Source: Rhodopseudomonas_A sp036404135 | Lineage (GTDB): Bacteria; Pseudomonadota; Alphaproteobacteria; Rhizobiales; Xanthobacteraceae | Assembly (NCBI RefSeq): GCF_036404135.1 | Contig: NZ_DASWPE010000064.1 | Location: 6,517 to 70,516 of the forward strand | Direction: 5' to 3' | Length of the DNA: 64,000 nt | The notes under the pieces: model-generated | What the model was told of the DNA's origin: nothing | Database searches by the model: none | The model's input: the letters and a program-made list of their open reading frames with translations, nothing else | Program-made: the position numbers and the translations under genes | Part shown: piece by piece, positions 53,180 to 61,258 of the stretch | Layout of the letters: every line of letters begins with the position of its first letter | Position numbering within the stretch: the first letter of the stretch is position 1

Positions 53180-54037
53180 TCAGCTCGCTTTGCTGCGGTC
53201 GACCACCCCGTCCGAGGCCTGCGTCCTCAGCTCCGCAATGCGGCGCTTCAGCGCCGCCTGCTGCGGGTCCCGCGTCACCGCGGCACGCGCTTCGGCAATC
53301 GCGGCGGCGAGGTCGGGCAGTTCGAGCACGCCGTCGAAGCAGGGCTTGGCGAGCTGATCGATGATCAGATTCCAGTCGGCCTGGCGCTGCCGCAGCGCCG
53401 CGCCGGTGCCGTGAATGAGGGTCGCGGTGTGCACGATCGCGGCGGCGGCCGCCGGCTGCTTGATCAGGGCGCGATCGATCATATGCAGCCAGCGCTCGAC
53501 CAGCGCGCGTTCGCGGACGTAGCGCGGCGACAACAGCCGCCAGCGCCGCAGCGAGGCCTCGAGCTTCAGCCGGCGCACCCCGAACCAGCTCGCGGTGCTG
53601 AAGCGCAGTCGCACCTTGCGACGCGACAGCCCGGCCCAGCCGATCAGCTCCAGCGCCGGTTCGGCGATCACTTCCGGCAGCGTCGCCAGCAACTCGTCGA
53701 GCCGGAAGATCCTGACCTCGCTTGGCCCGGGCGGCCGTTGCAAAGCAAGCTGCGCCAGCCGGATCACGTCCTCATAGCACATCCGGATCGCCAATAGCCG
53801 CGCGATCTCGGTAAACAGCGCGTCGCCGACGCCGCGGCGGCCGATGAAGCGCCGCAGCCGGTCGAGATAGAGCTGCGCGTAGCTGGGACCCTGGTAGTCG
53901 ATCAGCCGGAACACGCCGTCGCTGGCCGCGGGCCGCACCGCCTCCGGCAGGCCGTCGGGCAGGAACGGCGCGTCGCGACCGTCCTCGCCCATCCATTCGG
54001 CGAGCGTGGCGCGGATCGCCTCGATGAAGCCGGCCAC
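53180..54037 (-). CDS. Stand-alone DUF6537-like protein, resembling the C-terminal half of an indolepyruvate oxidoreductase beta-family protein
   Basis: A 285-residue protein containing RLIDYQGPSYAQLYLDRLRR and AIRMCYEDVIRLAQ, which I associate with the DUF6537 region found C-terminal to a pyruvate/ferredoxin oxidoreductase domain in indolepyruvate oxidoreductase beta-family proteins. The oxidoreductase domain is absent: only about 45 residues precede the match. It starts at a GTG 13 bases after the CNBD-protein stop, so the two are probably one operon. Either a domain loss or an independent DUF6537 protein; no frameshifted upstream domain is visible. The family call is from memory of motifs and moderately certain. 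Confidence 0.55.
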   Translation of the reverse strand: MAGFIEAIRATLAEWMGEDGRDAPFLPDGLPEAVRPAASDGVFRLIDYQGPSYAQLYLDRLRRFIGRRGVGDALFTEIARLLAIRMCYEDVIRLAQLALQRPPGPSEVRIFRLDELLATLPEVIAEPALELIGWAGLSRRKVRLRFSTASWFGVRRLKLEASLRRWRLLSPRYVRERALVERWLHMIDRALIKQPAAAAAIVHTATLIHGTGAALRQRQADWNLIIDQLAKPCFDGVLELPDLAAAIAEARAAVTRDPQQAALKRRIAELRTQASDGVVDRSKAS

Positions 54038-54050
54038 CGGGCGGCCCGCG

Positions 54051-54734
54051 CTAGGTCGACGCCGGCGCCGCGGGCATCGACGCCGGCGCGGCAGCCGGCG
54101 GCGGCGCGGCGTACTCCGCCAGCCGCTGCTCCAGCCGGTCGATGTTCTGAAACAGCCGGGCGCTGGCGAGCCGCAGGAAGTAAAAGCCGAATTCCGGATT
54201 CTGCACGTACAATTCCTCGACCTGCCGATAGCTGACGCCGAGCACCGTGCCGCCCTCGATGCACTCCAGCGTCTGGGTCCGCTCGTTCAATGGCGACAGC
54301 ATGCCGAGTTCGCCGACGATGGCGCCGACCGGCAGCTCGATGCCGGATTCCACCAGCCGGTAACGGCCGCTGACGATGTAGAACATGTCCTCGGCCTTCT
54401 CGTCTTTGTAGAACAGCACCTCGCCGGCGTCGCAGCGCCGCTCGGTCATGAACGGCTTCAGCCACTCCATCGACAGGTCGCTGTTGACCGATTTCTTGAC
54501 GTCGCGCACCAGTTGCAACATCTGGTGCAGCCGGTAGCCGTTCAGCGGCAGCAGCACCGCATGCAGCAGCAGCGTCGGATAGGCGTGGCTGAAGATCGAG
54601 GTGGTGATCAGGATCACATTGGTGATAATGCCGAACACCCGCAGCGGGATCATCGTGCGCATGGTGGTGGTGGCGACGACGAAGATCGACGCGAAGAACG
54701 TACCGGCTTGCACGGCGAGATGGGGCGCATCCAT
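54051..54734 (-). CDS. Membrane-anchored cyclic nucleotide-binding domain protein
   Basis: A 227-residue protein: two to three N-terminal membrane segments (AGTFFASIFVVATTTM, VFGIITNVILITTSIF, YPTLLLHAVLLPLNGYRLHQ), then a CNBD from about residue 95 (RCDAGEVLFYKDEKAEDMFY, IVSGRYRLVESGIELPVGAI, VGELGMLSPLNERTQTLECI). No helix-turn-helix follows, so it is not a Crp-type regulator. The C-terminal tail is Pro/Ala-rich. It may signal to, or anchor, the protein of the next gene. The start is the ATG giving MDAPHLAVQ. Confidence 0.8.
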   Translation of the reverse strand: MDAPHLAVQAGTFFASIFVVATTTMRTMIPLRVFGIITNVILITTSIFSHAYPTLLLHAVLLPLNGYRLHQMLQLVRDVKKSVNSDLSMEWLKPFMTERRCDAGEVLFYKDEKAEDMFYIVSGRYRLVESGIELPVGAIVGELGMLSPLNERTQTLECIEGGTVLGVSYRQVEELYVQNPEFGFYFLRLASARLFQNIDRLEQRLAEYAAPPPAAAPASMPAAPAST

Positions 54735-54933
54735 GGGGCGACAGTTCCTGGCAGCGGAGTCACGGCTCCCCGGGACGGCGATCGCCGGGGCGTTGATGCT
54801 TGCGGCGACAATATAGCTGATCCGGACGAAATTGCCGCCCCGCAACTTGCGTGGCGGCGCATCGATTGTGTCGGGCGGCGTTGACGGCCGCCACCCGCGC
54901 AGGGCAGGCTCCGCCGAAAGCCAGGAGACCAAG

Positions 54934-55764
54934 ATGTCGGATGCGACGGCAATCAACAGCCCCGAGAGCAACCAGCCGGTCGCGAGCGATCCGCCGATCG
55001 AGAGCACGCCGGTGCTGGAGATTGTCGGCGCCCGCGCCACGATCCGGCTGAACCGGCCGCGGCATCTCAACCGGCTATTGCCGGACGACCTCGACGCGCT
55101 CATGCAACTGTTCGACACAATCGAAAACGACCCCGCGCTGCGGGTGCTGGTGCTGACCGGCACCGGCCGGGCGTTTTCGGCCGGCTTCGATCTCGGCAAG
55201 GTCGCCGAACGCGCCGCCGCCGACGGCGCACAGCCGAGCGCTGGCGCCGCCTTCGAGGTGGTCGCCAACCGGCTGGAGGATCTGGCGCTGCCGACGATCT
55301 GCCGGCTCAATGGCGGGGTCTATGGCGGCTCCACCGATCTGGCGCTGGCCTGCGATTTCCGCATCGGCGCCGCGGGCTGCGAGATGTTCATGCCGGCGGC
55401 ACGGCTCGGCCTGCACTACTACAAGAGCGGCATCCGCCGTTACGTGTCGCGGCTCGGCGTCGACAACGCCAAGAAGCTGTTCCTCACCGCGCAGAAGATC
55501 GACGCCCGCGAGATGCTGCGGATCGGTTATCTCACCGCGCTGGTGCCGATGCAGCGGCTCGACGCCGAGGTCGATGCGCTGGCGAGCATTCTGGCCGGCA
55601 ACGCGCCTGTGGCGATGGCGGGCATGAAGCGCGCGATCAACGAATTCGCCCGCGGCGAGCTCGACGAGGCCGCCGCCGACCAGCGCGCCCGCGACAGCAT
55701 GCAAGGCACCGAGATCAACGAGGGCATCGCCGCGTTCAAGGAAAAGCGCGCGCCGCGGTTTTGA
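54934..55764 (+). CDS. Crotonase-fold protein with substituted catalytic residues
   Basis: A 276-residue enoyl-CoA hydratase/isomerase superfamily protein. Oxyanion-hole elements are present (GRAFSAGFDLGKVAE and GGVYGGSTDLALACDFRI). The two Glu of true hydratases are missing: the first position is Asp135 (GGSTDLAL) and the second is Ala155 (MPAARLGLHYYKSG instead of PE). So hydration is doubtful, while CoA-ester binding is likely. Other crotonases with different chemistry are known. CCAGGAG precedes the ATG. It stands alone, divergent from the CNBD gene. Confidence 0.85.
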   Translation: MSDATAINSPESNQPVASDPPIESTPVLEIVGARATIRLNRPRHLNRLLPDDLDALMQLFDTIENDPALRVLVLTGTGRAFSAGFDLGKVAERAAADGAQPSAGAAFEVVANRLEDLALPTICRLNGGVYGGSTDLALACDFRIGAAGCEMFMPAARLGLHYYKSGIRRYVSRLGVDNAKKLFLTAQKIDAREMLRIGYLTALVPMQRLDAEVDALASILAGNAPVAMAGMKRAINEFARGELDEAAADQRARDSMQGTEINEGIAAFKEKRAPRF

Positions 55765-55829
55765 GCTCTTACCTCTTACCGCGTCGTCCCTGTGCAGGCA
55801 GGGGCCCATCAACCCTGGCGTCTGGTATC

Positions 55830-55934
55830 TATAGCGTTTTCGAGCGAAGTGGATCCCGGTTCGCGTGAAGAAAACGCGTCAAAATAAGAATCTAGAGCTC
55901 CGGTTCTGATTCTATCAGAACCGGAATAGCTCTA
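55830..55934. repeat. Two-hairpin dispersed element, copy B
   Basis: Nearly identical to copy A at 23.87 kb, with one extra A in the run after AACGCGTC. It retains the perfect CCGGTTCTGAT / ATCAGAACCGG stem. It is in the 335-base gap before the nitroreductase gene. Confidence 0.88.
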
Positions 55935-55956
55935 GGTGCGTGAGGGCACCGCGCTT

Positions 55957-56091
55957 CTTCCTTCTCCCCTTGTGGGAGAAGGTGGCGCGGACGAAGTCCG
56001 CGTCGGATGAGGCGGGCCACAGAACGATAGCTACCCCTCACCCGGCAGCCTTCGGCTGCCACCCTCTCCCACAAGGGGAGAGGGAAGAAAG
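55957..56091. repeat. Palindromic element (CTTCTCCCCTTGTGGG type)
   Basis: Arms CTTCTCCCCTTGTGGGAGAA at 55961 and CTCTCCCACAAGGGGAGAGG near the right end, with GCGGACGAAGTCCGCGTCGG and CAGCCTTCGGCTGCCACCC in between. It ends nine bases before the nitroreductase stop. Confidence 0.8.
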
Positions 56092-56099
56092 ATCGCGCC

Positions 56100-56798
56100 T
56101 CACTCCCCCACGAAGGTCGCGACCTCGTCGATCGGCGCGCGGCTGGTGCGATAGGAGTTGATCTTGTGGCCGGTGTCGGCGAAGCCGAACGAGATGCCGC
56201 ACACCACGCGGCGATCCTCGCCGAGGCCGAAATGCTGGCGCACCACCGCCGAATGCATCGCCAGCGCCGCCTGCGGCACGCTGGCTATGCCGAGCGCCTG
56301 CGCCGCCAGCATGAAATTACCGACATAGCCGCCGCAATCCACCGCGCCATAGACCCCGAGCGCCTCGTCGCTGGTGATGATGGCGACGTGCGGCGCGCCG
56401 AAAAACCTGAAGTTCTCCAGCATCTGCCTGGCATAGGCCGCCCGGTCGCCCCGCCGAATGCCGAGCGTGTCATAGAGCTGAAAGCCGCTCTGGCGGCGGC
56501 GCGTCTGATACACCCCGCGATATTCCCGCGGAAATTCGAAGTCGCCGCCAGCCGCCACGCCCGACGCCGCCACCGGATACAGCGCGTCGCGGAATTTCTC
56601 GGTCTCCTCGCCCGAGGTGATCACCACCTGCCAGGGCTGGCTGTTGCACCACGAGGCGGTGCGCTGCGCGGCGCCGAGAATCCGCGCGATGATCGCGCGC
56701 GGCACTTGTTCGGATTTGTAGGCGCGGCAGGAATGCCGCTGCGTCAGCAGAGATTCCAGCACGTCGATCGGGGCGGTGTCGGCGATAGTGGACGTCAT
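56100..56798 (-). CDS. Nitroreductase family protein
   Basis: A 232-residue FMN-dependent oxidoreductase. RHSCRAYKSEQVPRAIIARI (flavin-binding Arg-Ser/Cys-Arg), AAQRTASWCNSQPWQVVITS, YGAVDCGGYVGNFMLAAQAL and VVCGISFGFADTGHKINSYR are family landmarks. The start MTSTIADT follows GGAGAG. Family members reduce nitroaromatics, quinones or flavins; the substrate here is unknown. Confidence 0.88.
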   Translation of the reverse strand: MTSTIADTAPIDVLESLLTQRHSCRAYKSEQVPRAIIARILGAAQRTASWCNSQPWQVVITSGEETEKFRDALYPVAASGVAAGGDFEFPREYRGVYQTRRRQSGFQLYDTLGIRRGDRAAYARQMLENFRFFGAPHVAIITSDEALGVYGAVDCGGYVGNFMLAAQALGIASVPQAALAMHSAVVRQHFGLGEDRRVVCGISFGFADTGHKINSYRTSRAPIDEVATFVGE

Positions 56799-56820
56799 GC
56801 GCAATCTCTCCAATTCCCGG

Positions 56821-56958
56821 CGTCATCCTGAGCTGCTCGGCCCGGCAGCGCTACGCGCTGACGGGGCGAGCCTCGAAGGATGCTGTCTTGCGAAACCCGC
56901 GACGCGACGCCGTCGCCCTTCGAGGCTCGCCGAAAACGGCGAGCACCTCAGGGTGACG
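56821..56958. repeat. Palindromic element (CGTCATCCTGAG type)
   Basis: CGTCATCCTGAGCTGCTCG at one end and GAGCACCTCAGGGTGACGG at the other; inner arms GCGAGCCTCGAAGGATGC and CGCCCTTCGAGGCTCGCC. Same family as the elements at 22.0 and 28.4 kb. Confidence 0.83.
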
Positions 56959-56981
56959 GCTCGAGAGGCAAAGGTGAACTC

Positions 56982-57088
56982 TATAGCGTTTTCGAGCGAA
57001 AGTGGGGCCCGGTTCGCCTGAACAAAACGCGTCAAAATAACAATCTAGAGCTCCGGGTCTGATTCTATCAGAACCGGAATAGCCTCTA
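56982..57088. repeat. Two-hairpin dispersed element, copy C, overlapping a stop codon
   Basis: A diverged third copy (GGGGCCCGGTTCGCCTG where copies A and B have GATCCCGGTTCGCGTG). Its terminal CTCTA supplies the TAG stop of the acyl-CoA dehydrogenase gene on the minus strand, so the repeat reaches the last codon of that gene. Confidence 0.85.
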
Positions 57089-58327
57089 GCGTCCCCGCGT
57101 CGGAATCTGGTTGAACGGCACGTCCTTGTCGACCCGGATGTCGCCGGGCAGACCGAGCACGCGCTCGGCGATGATGTTGCGCATGATCTCGTCGGTGCCG
57201 CCTTCGACGCGGGTACCGGGCGCGCGCAGCAGCATCGCCTGGAATTTGCCGGCGGCCTCGGCCTCCGGCCCCGACAGCACGCCGGCGGCGCCCTGCAGCT
57301 CCAGCGCATACATCGCCACCTCCTGGATCATCGAGGCCGCCACCAATTTGCCGATCGAATTCTCCGGCCCCGGCCGCTCGCCCTTGGACAACGCCGAGAT
57401 CGCGCGCAGGCTGGTGTATTTCAGACCGGAGGCCTTCACCGCCCAATTCGCCAGCTTGGAGCGCACCGCGCGGTCGTCGAGCGCCGGGCCATCCTGCAAC
57501 ATCAGGTTGCTGCAATAATCGAACAGTTCCGGAACGCCGGTGGTGATCTGCGCGCCGATCGACAGGCGTTCGTTCATCAGCGTGGTCAGCGACACGTTCC
57601 AGCCGTCGTTGACGGCGCCGAGCCGCTGCGCGTCGGGGATCCGCACGTCGGTGAAATACACCTCGTTGAATTCCGACTGGCCGTTGGCCTGCTTGATCGG
57701 CCGGATCTCGACGCCCTGGCTCTTCATGTCGAGGAAGAACATGGTGAGCCCCTTGTGCTTCGGCACATTGGGATCGGTGCGGGTGATCAGGATGCCGTAG
57801 TCCGAATAATGCGCGCCCGACGTCCAGATCTTCTGGCCGTTGACGATCCAGTCGGAGCCGTCGCGCTCGGCGCGGGTGCGCAGGCCGGCGACGTCGGAGC
57901 CGCCGGACGGTTCGGAAAACAACTGGCACCAGATCTGTTCGCCCGACGCCAATGGCGGCAGGTAGCGCCGCTTCTGCTCTTCCGAGGCGTAGGCCATCAG
58001 CGTCGGTCCGCACATGCCGTGGCCGATGATGAACAGGAAGCTGAGCTTGCCGAACGCGCCCTCCTCCTGCTGCCAGATCACCCGCTCGATCGGCGAGGCG
58101 CCGCGGCCGCCATATTCCTTCGGCCAGTGCAGGCAGGCCCAGCCGGCGTCGGCCTTTTTCTTCTGCCAGGCCTTGGCGACTTCGAGCGCATCGGCGCCGT
58201 CGAGCGCGAGGCGGCCGAGCGAGGATTTGCGCAACGCCTCCTCATATTGTTTCGGCGCGTTGCCGGCGATCCAGGCTTTCGCCTCAGCGCGAAACGCGGC
58301 TTCTTGCGGGGTGTCGTCGAAGTTCAT
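57086..58327 (-). CDS. Acyl-CoA dehydrogenase, large-subunit type
   Basis: A 413-residue acyl-CoA dehydrogenase. GWACLHWPKEYGGRGASPIE, WCQLFSEPSGGSDVAGLRTR, NGQKIWTSGAHYSDYGILIT, FNEVYFTDVRIPDAQRLGAV and RVEGGTDEIMRNIIAERVLG are visible. Gly occupies the YEG-Glu position, as in PimC. It is the distal gene of SDR - small-type dehydrogenase - large-type dehydrogenase reading leftward, and likely forms a heteromeric enzyme with the preceding gene. The TAG stop lies within a repeated element. Confidence 0.87.
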   Translation of the reverse strand: MNFDDTPQEAAFRAEAKAWIAGNAPKQYEEALRKSSLGRLALDGADALEVAKAWQKKKADAGWACLHWPKEYGGRGASPIERVIWQQEEGAFGKLSFLFIIGHGMCGPTLMAYASEEQKRRYLPPLASGEQIWCQLFSEPSGGSDVAGLRTRAERDGSDWIVNGQKIWTSGAHYSDYGILITRTDPNVPKHKGLTMFFLDMKSQGVEIRPIKQANGQSEFNEVYFTDVRIPDAQRLGAVNDGWNVSLTTLMNERLSIGAQITTGVPELFDYCSNLMLQDGPALDDRAVRSKLANWAVKASGLKYTSLRAISALSKGERPGPENSIGKLVAASMIQEVAMYALELQGAAGVLSGPEAEAAGKFQAMLLRAPGTRVEGGTDEIMRNIIAERVLGLPGDIRVDKDVPFNQIPTRGR

Positions 58328-58400
58328 GGCACGGCCCTTCTCTGGCGCTGTCTTCGTTCCTCTCATTGACGAGCACGCCGTGGCGCACAGGCGCTCAACG

Positions 58401-58510
58401 CGTCATTGCGAGGAGCTCTTGCGACGAAGCAATCCAGGCGCCTGCGTGATGCCCCTGGATTGCTTCGCTCTTCGTTCGGCGCTGCGCGCCGCCCTCGGCT
58501 CGCAATGACG
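58401..58510. repeat. Palindromic element (CGTCATTGCGAGG type)
   Basis: CGTCATTGCGAGGAGCTC at one end and CTCGCAATGACG at the other, inner GAAGCAATCCAGG and CCTGGATTGCTTC. It fills most of the gap between the two dehydrogenase genes. Confidence 0.83.
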
Positions 58511-58562
58511 AAAATCCCTGACTCTACTCACTGCGCTTTCAGACAGCCTCTCAGGATGAGGG

Positions 58563-59690
58563 CTACGCCGCGTTCCGCTGCCGCATCCGCTCGATCAACT
58601 GGTCCTCCCAATAGGACAGGCTGCCCAGCGACAGCGCCAGCGCGTTGGCGCGGCGATAGTACAGATGGCAGTCGAACTCCCAGCTAAATCCCATGCCGCC
58701 ATGCACCTGGATGTTGTTCTTGGCGCAAAGCTGATAGGCCTGCGTGGTGCTGATCCGCGCCGATGCCGCCGCCTCCGGCAATTCCGCGGCGTCGGTAGAG
58801 AGCGCCCAGGCGCCGTAGTAACAGTTCGAGCGAGCCAAAGTGGCCGCGACATACATGTCGGCCAGCATGTGCTTGATCGCCTGGAACGAGCCGATTGGGC
58901 GGCCGAAGGCGATGCGGTCGAGCGCGTAGTCGCGGCCCATTTCCAGCGCGCGGTCGGCGCCGCCGACCTGCTCGAAGCCGATCAGCACCGCGGCGCGGTC
59001 GAGCAGCCGGGTGACGAGGCTCCAGCCTTCGCCGGCAGCACCGAGCGGCTCGGCGGCGGCGTTGCTGAAGGTGATCTCGGCCTGGCCGCGCGACGGATCG
59101 AGATTGGCGAGCTCGCGGGTCTCAACGCCGTCGGCGGAGAGATCGACCAGATACAGCGCGATATCGCTGTCGCGGCCGGTCGAGGCGGTGCGCGCGGCGA
59201 CGATGGCGACATGCGCGATGGTGCCATCCGGCACCGGCGACTTGGTGCCGGTCAGCGCGTCGCCGCTGGCGCTGAGTCTGATCGCCGCCGGCTGCGGCTG
59301 GCCGCGGCCCTCGAACAGCGCCAGCGTGCCGATCGCCTCGCCCGACGCGATCCGCGGCAGCCATTTCTGCTTCTGCGCCTCGGAGCCGGCGATCAGCAGC
59401 GCTTCGGCGGCGAGATACACGGTCGAGGAGAACGGCAGCGGCGCCAGCGCGCGGCCGACCTCTTCGGCCAGCACGCAGAGTTCGAGCTGGCCTGCGCCGG
59501 CGCCGCCATAGGCTTCCGGAATCGCCACGCCGAGGAAGCCCAGCTCGGCAAAGCCCTGCCACAGCGCGCGGTCGTAGGGCGCGTGGCCTTCGAGCACCGC
59601 GCGCACCGCCTGCGGTGGGCATTTTTCGGCGAGAAACCGCCGCGCCTGTTCGCGCAATTGTTTCTGTTCGTCGGAGAAATCGAAGTTCAT
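58563..59690 (-). CDS. Acyl-CoA dehydrogenase, small-subunit type
   Basis: A 375-residue protein beginning MNFDFSDEQKQLREQARRFL. Further blocks: LGFLGVAIPEAYGGAGAGQL, ALFEGRGQPQPAAIRLSA, DRIAFGRPIGSFQAIKHMLA and NIQVHGGMGFSWEFDCHLYY. As in PimD, the catalytic YEG-Glu motif is missing at the C terminus. It resembles the partner subunit of heteromeric dehydrogenases. It lies between the SDR and large-type dehydrogenase genes. Confidence 0.87.
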   Translation of the reverse strand: MNFDFSDEQKQLREQARRFLAEKCPPQAVRAVLEGHAPYDRALWQGFAELGFLGVAIPEAYGGAGAGQLELCVLAEEVGRALAPLPFSSTVYLAAEALLIAGSEAQKQKWLPRIASGEAIGTLALFEGRGQPQPAAIRLSASGDALTGTKSPVPDGTIAHVAIVAARTASTGRDSDIALYLVDLSADGVETRELANLDPSRGQAEITFSNAAAEPLGAAGEGWSLVTRLLDRAAVLIGFEQVGGADRALEMGRDYALDRIAFGRPIGSFQAIKHMLADMYVAATLARSNCYYGAWALSTDAAELPEAAASARISTTQAYQLCAKNNIQVHGGMGFSWEFDCHLYYRRANALALSLGSLSYWEDQLIERMRQRNAA

Positions 59691-59755
59691 GGCGTTGCCC
59701 CCATGTTGACCGCGCGCAAGGCGCGGGCGCGTCGTCTCCGGAATCGATCAGGCGC

Positions 59756-60514
59756 TTAGCGCGGCGCCATGCGGATCGCGCCGTCGAGCCTGATGGTCTC
59801 GCCGTTCAGCATCGGGTTCTCGACGATATGCACGGCGAGTGCGGCGTATTCGGACGGATCGCCGAGCCGCGCCGGATGCGGCACCTGGGTGCCGAGGCTC
59901 TTCTGCGCGTCCTCCGGCAGTCCCTGCAACAGCGGCGTCAGGAACAGGCCGGGGGCGATGGTCATGACGCGGATGTTTAGCGACGCAAGATCGCGCGCCA
60001 CCGGCAGCGTCAGGCCGACGATGCCGCCCTTGGAGGCGGAATACGCCGCCTGGCCGATCTGGCCGTCGAACGCCGCCACACTCGCGGTGTTGATGATCAC
60101 GCCGCGCTCCTCGCCGATCGGCGGCGCGCTCTGCATCCGCTCGGCGACCAGCCGAATGCAGTTGAACGAGCCGATCAGATTGACCTTGATGATGCGGCTG
60201 AACTGATCAAGCGGATAGGCGCCGGTCTTGCCGACGGTCTTCACCGCGCCGCCGATCCCGGCGCAATTCACCAACACCCGGATCACGCCATGCGCGACTT
60301 CGGCTTTGGCGATGGCATCCTTCACCGGCGCTTCTTCCGAGACGTCGCCTTCGCAGGCGATCCCGCCGATCTCGGCAGCCACCTTCGCCGCATTGTCCTT
60401 GTTCATGTCGAGCACCGCGACGCGGGCGCCCTTGCCGGCAAACGCCCGCGCGGTCGCGGCCCCCAGTCCAGAGCCGCCGCCGGTGATCAGCACCGAGACG
60501 TCTTTCAACTGCAT
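59756..60514 (-). CDS. Short-chain dehydrogenase, 3-hydroxyacyl-CoA dehydrogenase type II-like
   Basis: A 252-residue SDR resembling HSD10/FabG-like 3-hydroxyacyl-CoA dehydrogenases: LITGGGSGLGAATARAFAGK with the NAD loop, VAVLDMNKDNAAK (Asp favouring NAD), VNCAGIGGAVKTVG, NTASVAAFDGQIGQAAYSAS and K, then FLTPLLQGLPEDAQKSLGTQ. AAGGA is eight bases before this ATG; an ATG two codons earlier is too close to the site. It sits just downstream of the 16-base repeat array and may be regulated by it. Confidence 0.87.
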   Translation of the reverse strand: MQLKDVSVLITGGGSGLGAATARAFAGKGARVAVLDMNKDNAAKVAAEIGGIACEGDVSEEAPVKDAIAKAEVAHGVIRVLVNCAGIGGAVKTVGKTGAYPLDQFSRIIKVNLIGSFNCIRLVAERMQSAPPIGEERGVIINTASVAAFDGQIGQAAYSASKGGIVGLTLPVARDLASLNIRVMTIAPGLFLTPLLQGLPEDAQKSLGTQVPHPARLGDPSEYAALAVHIVENPMLNGETIRLDGAIRMAPR

Positions 60515-60681
60515 CGTCATGATCCTTTCCTGGCCCGTGCTTCGGCATTGCGAGGGCGGCGCGCTGCGCCAGCCGGACAGATGCAATCCACCGGCCTGCT
60601 GCGAAACCCTGATGCTTCGCCGCTCCTCGCCATGATGCCCTCAAACGCTGATCGCGTGTGCGGCAACCTTGGAGAAAGGAA

Positions 60682-61207
60682 GTCCTTGGGCGTTTCCAAA
60701 TCGGTCGTTATTGTTCGTTGCGTTTCGTCCGTCCTTGGGCGCGTCCTGATCTGATGCCGGGATCGCGCGTCGCTGCTTGTCGCAGTCTCATTCGCGTCGG
60801 CTGAAACTCTGCTTCAGCGTCTGCTTTGAAGTCTGCTTTGAAGTCTCCCTGGGTCCTTGGGCGTTTCCGTGTTTCTTGTTGGTCTTGGTGTGGCGAAGTC
60901 CTTGGGCGCTCCCCCGATCTGTGTCGCGGTCAGCGCGTGAAGAAAGTCCTTGGGCGTTTCCGATGGTGGTGTTGCTGGTGGGGCAGTCTTGTTGTTGGTG
61001 GTGGGGCAGTCTTGTTTTTGTTATCGCCGAGTCTTGCTGCTCGATTGATTTCCTTATGGTGTCCTTGGGCGTTTCCGCAGTTTCTTGTTGTTCAACCTGT
61101 CCTTGGACGCTTCTTTTTTGAACTCGTTTGAAGTCTGTCCTTGGGCGTTTCCTGAGCGGTTTTGATTGAAGTGGGGGGTGTCGTTGAAGTGGGTGTTGGG
61201 CGTTTCT
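60682..61207 (-). repeat. Array of nine 16-base repeats in a CA-rich leader (minus strand)
   Basis: On the plus strand GTCCTTGGGCGTTTCC occurs exactly at 60682, 60853, 60946, 61061 and 61137, with two mismatches at 60731 and 60898, three at 61099 and four at 61192. Start spacings are 49, 122, 45, 48, 115, 38, 38 and 55, not a reading frame. Other short repeats are interleaved (GGGGCAGTCTTGTT, CTGCTTTGAAGT, TGTTGAACCTG). Bases 60961-61020 hold 27 G, 24 T, 6 C and 3 A, so the leftward transcript is very C-rich and G-poor. Each repeat in that transcript contains an AAGGA core. It fills most of the 740-base gap between TetR and SDR genes; the remainder shows no gene. Confidence 0.8.
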
Positions 61208-61258
61208 TCTTGGTGTTGAACCTGTTGTCTGTTGAACCTGGTGTCGTCGTACTCAGCG

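Noticed and set aside
60517..60699. Minus-strand 60-codon frame starting METPKD upstream of the SDR gene
   Set aside because: Its start lies in a repeat copy and it ends at the SDR start region; the sequence is Arg/Pro-rich leader with no conserved pattern visible.
60777..61131. Two overlapping plus-strand open frames (114 and 101 codons) across the 16-base repeat array
   Set aside because: Both read through the repeats in different frames, are rich in Cys, Trp, Leu and Val from GT-rich DNA, and lack ribosome sites. The repeats do not keep a frame.
60682..61207. The repeat array as a CRISPR array
   Set aside because: Repeats of 16 bases are too short, spacers vary from about 22 to 106 bases and contain their own repeats, and there are no cas genes.
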